Below, piece after piece: positions 63,757 to 64,000 of a DNA stretch of 64,000 nt (position 1 is its first letter; the number at the start of each line of letters is the position of its first letter). The translations under genes and the position numbers were made by a program. The notes beneath the pieces are model-generated. The model saw nothing but the letters and a program-made list of their open reading frames with translations, had not been told where the DNA came from and did not search any database. Source of the stretch: Carboxylicivirga longa (lineage in GTDB: Bacteria; Bacteroidota; Bacteroidia; Bacteroidales; Marinilabiliaceae); the NCBI RefSeq assembly GCF_050589825.1, contig NZ_JBNGOZ010000003.1, positions 248,001 to 312,000 of the forward strand. The letters run 5' to 3'.

Positions 63757-64000
63757 AAGTTGAAGTTTTTACTCTTCGCCCGGAGGCGTCCGGCAGAATG
63801 CCGGCGGCCCTTTAAAAGCCCTTGCTGACACCATCCTATCGCGAAGAAGGGTTGTGTATTACATGATTTTAAAAAAGAAAACTACAAAAAGTAGCGTAAT
63901 TAAAAAAATACCTTTTTTTTTGCAGTGCTAAGCAAATATACACTTTTATCGATGATTTCATTGGATAAAGCTATGTTTGTTGTTTGAATATAGATTAGTT
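63757..64000. other. Upstream region of otsAB, to the window edge
   Basis: No gene is seen. TATATTTG on the minus strand (63933-63940) fits the -7 consensus but is about 180 bp from the start codon and lacks a -33 match. A small GC-rich inverted repeat (TCCGGC and GCCGGC near 63790-63806) lies in the leader between the two. Confidence 0.35.

Noticed and set aside
1..64000. tRNA or rRNA genes and insertion sequences
   Set aside because: Reading the intergenic regions on both strands, I found no cloverleaf-like T-loop signatures, no rRNA sequence and no transposase frame.

Overview
This window comes from a member of the Bacteroidota. The evidence is a SusC/SusD pair under an ECF sigma/FecR switch, a type IX secretion C-terminal sorting domain on a fasciclin protein, DUF349, DUF2807 and DUF4832 families, and promoters of the TAnnTTTG type (the clearest is TTTG-N19-TATGTTTG in front of the leucine-rich-repeat gene). 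The mix of 2-oxoglutarate dehydrogenase, a menaquinone-type ETF oxidation module, trehalose synthesis and photolyase suggests a free-living, possibly marine, facultative organism such as the Marinilabiliales. That family placement is inference. I see no rRNA, tRNA, CRISPR array, integrase or transposase.

Layout. 1-8.8 kb: partial 3-methyladenine glycosylase (tag), an M48 lipoprotein protease, a four-domain sulfur-transfer flavoprotein (CoA-disulfide reductase, rhodanese, TusA, DsrE), an EamA exporter, an SDR/DUF2867 plus photolyase pair, and a NifX-like metallocluster protein divergent from a hotdog thioesterase across a 12-2-12 palindrome. 8.8-16.6 kb (minus strand): a 1298-residue LRR protein with 36 consecutive 23-residue repeats, glutamine cyclotransferase, a MalY-type C-S lyase, a small lipoprotein and a UDP-sugar 4-epimerase. 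16.9-25.6 kb (plus strand): a complete short-chain beta-oxidation operon (enoyl-CoA hydratase, hydroxyacyl-CoA dehydrogenase, thiolase, acyl-CoA dehydrogenase, EtfB, EtfA) ending in two Fe-S subunits that look like a split ETF:menaquinone oxidoreductase.

25.7-34.8 kb (minus strand): ECF sigma, FecR, SusC with STN domain, SusD, a TlpA-type thioredoxin lipoprotein and a small thioredoxin, which looks like a substrate-responsive outer-membrane uptake locus without hydrolases. 35-41.6 kb: a membrane TPR-like protein, a DUF4832 lipoprotein and sucA-sucB. 41.8-47.6 kb: an AddB-like nuclease, trmD and a DUF349 protein. 47.6-55.4 kb: the fasciclin protein with four near-identical 135-residue repeats, a SNF2 helicase, a DUF2807 protein and a flavin reductase. 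55.5-61.4 kb: a candidate small RNA and a tripartite RND efflux operon. 61.5-63.8 kb: fused OtsA-OtsB trehalose synthase/phosphatase.

The items most worth a second look are a dispersed ~80-bp hairpin element present three times with a compensatory base pair, the metal-sensor-like operator beside a His-rich NifX protein, the LRR and fasciclin repeat arrays, the split ETF:quinone module, and the orphan terminator that implies a small RNA.
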